Shown here piece after piece: positions 60,957 through 64,000 of a stretch of DNA of 64,000 bases. Under the pieces are notes generated by a model that was given only the letters and a program-made list of their open reading frames with translations, was not told the origin of the DNA and did no database searches. Source of the DNA: Paenibacillus sp. XY044 (GTDB lineage: Bacteria; Bacillota; Bacilli; Paenibacillales; Paenibacillaceae); the NCBI RefSeq assembly GCF_002257645.1, contig NZ_NQMO01000004.1:1-64000 (forward strand), written 5' to 3'. Both the position numbers and the translations under genes were made by a program. Positions within the stretch are counted from its first letter, which is position 1; the number at the start of each line of letters is the position of its first letter.

Positions 60957-61679
60957 ATGATTGATCAAATCAAACAGCTAGTATATGAAAATTGTAGTCA
61001 GCCCAATGTATTAGGTGTACTTTTAATGGGTTCAGTTTCAGCTGACGCTCATGACCAGCACTCGGATGTCGATTTACTTGTCGTCTATCAACAGTCCGAG
61101 CCCGTGTTGCATCTTCCCAACGCGGCTTGGAAATGGGATGTATCCTACATAAGCGAAGAGGAGATTAAAGGGCTTCAAAAATTATCGGATTGGCGAGCGA
61201 ACGCCTTTTTAACTGCTCAAATCATCGTTGACCATACCACATGGCTGCCATCGGTTATTCATGAAATCTGTACACTATCTGATCAAGAATTTGAAAGACA
61301 TGCCACGAGATGGTTGGATGCCTATCTGAATGCTTTTTACCGATCTATGAAGGCAGTAAGAAGAAATAATGAACTTGGATCTTTACTGCAGGCTTCATCG
61401 TCTATCATATGCTTAATCAATTGCTTGTTTAGTATTAATAAGCTTATTCCCCCTTATTTGGATAGAGTCGATATCCTACTCGATCGTTTGGAGCATCTTC
61501 CAATGCAGAAGACAGCTTTAAGTGAACGGTTTGCAGCAATATCCAAATCCGCTAACCCCAAGGATCAGATCATATTGTTTAGAGCTACCGAAAAATTACT
61601 AAGATCTTTTGGTTTTAATCAAGTGTATGAGGCATGGGGAGACCAGCTGGAGAATGAAGTGAATTACTGGGAAAGCTGA
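60957..61679 (+). CDS. Nucleotidyltransferase-domain protein
   Basis: A 240-residue protein. The N-terminal nucleotidyltransferase fold has LLMGSVSADAHDQHSDVDLLVVY, i.e. the GS...DxD metal site of the DNA polymerase beta/antibiotic adenylyltransferase clan. A helical C-terminal domain follows (HATRWLDAYLNAFYRSMKAVRRNNE). Relatives adenylylate aminoglycosides or lincosamides, but many have no known substrate. GGGGGTG lies 7 nt upstream of ATG 60957. It is the first of four small-molecule-modifying enzymes in a lower-GC stretch. Confidence 0.8.
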   Translation: MIDQIKQLVYENCSQPNVLGVLLMGSVSADAHDQHSDVDLLVVYQQSEPVLHLPNAAWKWDVSYISEEEIKGLQKLSDWRANAFLTAQIIVDHTTWLPSVIHEICTLSDQEFERHATRWLDAYLNAFYRSMKAVRRNNELGSLLQASSSIICLINCLFSINKLIPPYLDRVDILLDRLEHLPMQKTALSERFAAISKSANPKDQIILFRATEKLLRSFGFNQVYEAWGDQLENEVNYWES

Positions 61680-61804
61680 AGATGAGTCCGTTAGGAAGTA
61701 AATGATTGAGTGATATGAAATGAGCCTCTTTGCAGCGGACGGCATAAGAGAAATTTTTTTGAAATTGTGGAATATTCACATAGCCACAGAAAGGGGTCAT
61801 GACC

Positions 61805-62338
61805 GTGAGTATCACTTTTGAATCTGTTAAACAGGAAGTTGAGGAGCTCGTACAGTTCCTCACATCAGATAGCTGGCCTTATCATGGAGTTGAGAGCCCT
61901 GCTGAATCCGATATCAGAAAGGCTTATGAAAATGGCGCCTATCACAATGAGAATACCCGAACGTTCTGGATCATTGATAAAGGCGGCCATCAGAAAATCG
62001 GGCTGATCCGATTGTTTGACGTCTCAGATCCGATTGTTATGTTCGATCTGAGAATCCGAAGCGAGTATCGGGGCAAAGGTATCGGAAAGTCAGCTTTGAG
62101 TTGGATCGTCTCGCACGTGTTCTCTGAATACCCGGAAGCGATCCGCATTGAAGGACATACCCGAATGGATAACACGGCTATGCAAGCTCTGTTTGCTAAA
62201 TCGTTGTTCGTGTTGGAAGCGTATCATCGTAAATCTTGGAGACAAGCCGGGCTATTGTTTGACTCCGTCGGTTACGCGGTGATTAGGGAAGACTGGGAGA
62301 ACAATCAGGTTACACCTATTCCTTGGTCGATAAAATAA
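61805..62338 (+). CDS. GNAT-family N-acetyltransferase
   Basis: A 177-residue acetyltransferase. The acetyl-CoA loop is IRSEYRGKGIGKSALSWIVSHVF, followed by IEGHTRMDNTAMQALFAKSLFV and the RimJ/RimL-like end SVGYAVIREDW. The substrate may be a protein N-terminus or a small molecule. GTG 61805 lies 8 nt after AAAGGGG; ATG 61799 in the same frame is only 2 nt away. It is probably a single gene. Confidence 0.85.
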   Translation: MSITFESVKQEVEELVQFLTSDSWPYHGVESPAESDIRKAYENGAYHNENTRTFWIIDKGGHQKIGLIRLFDVSDPIVMFDLRIRSEYRGKGIGKSALSWIVSHVFSEYPEAIRIEGHTRMDNTAMQALFAKSLFVLEAYHRKSWRQAGLLFDSVGYAVIREDWENNQVTPIPWSIK

Positions 62339-62521
62339 TTGATGGAATCCAATTTATTTCATTAGCAATTAAGGTAACGGGAAACGTTATTTTCATTAGC
62401 CTAGAGGCCAGGATCATTCAATTGTTTCTCGAATATTTTATCAGCTGGATAATTTATTGAACTTTGTGAAGATAACGTTTATCTGAAAGATACGCAAATC
62501 TTATAGGTAAGGGTGGTTCGT

Positions 62522-63118
62522 TTGGAGCAAGGACTTATTGTGTTGTTGAACGGAACTTCAAGTGCAGGAAAGACGAGTATTTCCATGGAACTGACCAACC
62601 AGAAAGAGATTCTTTTTCATCATTTATCCATTGATGATTTTTATCATAATTACAATGATTTTATTAATAATAAATTTCCAGATTCTAAACCTGTAAGAAA
62701 ATTGGATGATGAAGTTATCGGACAAATCATATTTGATCCCATAATCTCCATGTACTACGCGACAATTAAATTGTTTTCCGAAATGGGACTGAATGTAATC
62801 GTCGATACCGTAATCGAAAATGACAAGTGGTTTAATGATTATCTTGATGTACTTTTTGATTATCCTACATTGTTTGTAGGTGTCATATGCTCGAAAGAAG
62901 AACTCGCAAGAAGAGAGCAAATCAGGGGAGATCGAAGGATTGGACTAGCAGCTTCCCAATTCGACAAAGTATATTCCTTTAATGAATATGACCTTGAAGT
63001 AAATACTGAAGAGTTGAGTCCGACAGAATGTGCCGATAAAATTTTAAGTTTGATTAAGTCCGATCAGGATTATGCTGCATTTAAGAAATTAAGTAAAAGA
63101 GAGGTCAGTGTTTCATAG
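62522..63118 (+). CDS. Chloramphenicol-phosphotransferase-like P-loop kinase
   Basis: A 198-residue P-loop enzyme. The Walker A is LLNGTSSAGKTSIS, the acidic pair is in HHLSIDDFYHNY, and the lid is CSKEELARREQIRGDRRIGLAASQF. This order is that of the CPT family, which phosphorylates chloramphenicol in producers; many relatives have unknown substrates. TTG 62522 is preferred because AAGGGTGG lies 5 nt upstream and the product starts like the family; GTG 62513 is an alternative. The gene is markedly AT-richer than those of the pur region, suggesting acquisition. Confidence 0.78.
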   Translation: MEQGLIVLLNGTSSAGKTSISMELTNQKEILFHHLSIDDFYHNYNDFINNKFPDSKPVRKLDDEVIGQIIFDPIISMYYATIKLFSEMGLNVIVDTVIENDKWFNDYLDVLFDYPTLFVGVICSKEELARREQIRGDRRIGLAASQFDKVYSFNEYDLEVNTEELSPTECADKILSLIKSDQDYAAFKKLSKREVSVS

Positions 63119-63306
63119 AAGGCGAATCCATCAGATAACAACATATTCAAGATGGGGGCTATTGCCCCTGTCTGGCGGGGGATTTGGAATAAACAATGGC
63201 TCAATCATGACGTCAGCCGGACAAAATAATAGGCTGTCGTCGTTAAGTTAACGGGCAGGATAATGGAGTGATTTTGCGAAGGAATCGAGTTGAGGTGGTG
63301 GCACTT

Positions 63307-63960
63307 TTGATCAGAGTGGTTCTGTGGGACTTGGATGGGACAATTCAAGATAGTGATTCGTTGGCAAAGGAAGGTACACGTTATGGATTTAAACAGGTGC
63401 TTGGAAGGGAGCCGACAGACGACGAATTTTCTCAGCTGGTTGGACGCCCCGTTCCTGTAGTCTATAAAGAATGGTTCGATGACAATTTGGCAAAACAAAT
63501 TCTAGATACGGGAACACGTTACTACCAAGAACGTGCGGAACAGATCCCTTGCTACCCAGATGTACCCGAGCTTCTGGACGAATTGAAGCAGAGAGGTTAT
63601 CGGATGGGAATCGTATCTTCTAAACGGCGGTTTCATGTCTTAAAAGAATTACAAGACAAATCATTGGACATCTTGTTTGACGTTATCGTAGCCCAGGAAG
63701 ACACCCTACAACATAAACCTCATCCTGATCCTCTAGTTCTCGCTGCAAGTCACTTTAATTCACTCCCTGAAAATTGTCTGTATATCGGAGACCAACCCTC
63801 AGATATAAGAGCAGCTCATGCAGCACGAATGAGGAGTATTGCGGCGCTTTGGGGAGACGGCAATTATGAACGACTTAAGCCGATATGTCCAACAATGTTT
63901 GCCCATACCCCGATGGATGTACTTAACTTTCTGCCCAATATCCATATGAAGTTAATCTAA
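63307..63960 (+). CDS. HAD-family phosphatase (phosphoglycolate-phosphatase-like)
   Basis: A 217-residue haloacid-dehalogenase phosphatase. Motif I is LWDLDGTIQDSD with nucleophile and acid/base Asp, motif II is the Ser pair in GIVSSKRRF, motif III is Lys in QHKPHPDPLV, and motif IV is YIGDQPSDIRAA. A C1-type helical cap lies between I and II. It resembles PpaX/Gph. TTG 63307 has GAGGTGG 8 nt upstream; the frame is open from 63268. No terminator is seen before the window ends. Confidence 0.88.
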   Translation: MIRVVLWDLDGTIQDSDSLAKEGTRYGFKQVLGREPTDDEFSQLVGRPVPVVYKEWFDDNLAKQILDTGTRYYQERAEQIPCYPDVPELLDELKQRGYRMGIVSSKRRFHVLKELQDKSLDILFDVIVAQEDTLQHKPHPDPLVLAASHFNSLPENCLYIGDQPSDIRAAHAARMRSIAALWGDGNYERLKPICPTMFAHTPMDVLNFLPNIHMKLI

Positions 63961-64000
63961 TCTCTTTAACGCAAAAGAAGCATCCAGACCTGACGTCTTA

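Overview
The window looks like chromosomal DNA of a Paenibacillus-type Bacillales (moderately high-GC Firmicute). The evidence is the AGGAGG-type ribosome sites with frequent GTG and TTG starts, the Bacillus-order purEKBCSQLFMNHD operon with PurBoxes and a guanine riboswitch, and a pur - DUF3048 - yerC - dagK - rlmCD neighbourhood resembling the pur-yer region of Bacillus subtilis. It opens with the 3' end of 23S rRNA, a 5S gene and its terminator.

Left part (0.4-16 kb). A DnaA-box-like cluster, a DUF3626 protein and an MFS transporter are followed by a minus-strand operon. That operon encodes a GT39-type membrane sugar transferase, a polyprenyl-phosphate GT2, a DUF2304 membrane protein, an ArnE-like small flippase subunit and a secreted copper-amine-oxidase-N/PKD protein. 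Next to it lies a VanRS-like two-component system. The operon and the two-component genes share the same upstream arrangement, CTTAAC-N17-CTTAAC-N5-CTTAA, which suggests an envelope-glycosylation regulon. Then come an acyl-ACP thioesterase, a few very small genes, topB, a DUF1294 protein and a universal stress protein.

Centre (15.9-30.5 kb). The complete purine operon makes IMP from PRPP. It is headed by two inverted PurBoxes, a promoter, a guanine riboswitch and an attenuator. Unlike the compact Bacillus operon it is interrupted by three long intergenic stretches holding large hairpins.

Right part (30.5-64 kb). This is mostly single genes and short operons: an esterase, a VOC protein, a flavin reductase, a probable type I toxin-antitoxin locus missed by ordinary ORF calling, TetR-ydbS-ydbT, ilvA, a CPBP protease, a frameshifted chrA, LigB dioxygenase, DoxX with an Fnr-like site, a DUF3048 lipoprotein, DUF47-Pit phosphate uptake, corA, yerC-cbiX-dagK, rlmCD, a TetR/membrane-protein pair sharing one operator, a peroxiredoxin and dus. 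The last 3.5 kb is a run of lower-GC enzymes (nucleotidyltransferase, GNAT, chloramphenicol-phosphotransferase-like kinase, HAD phosphatase).
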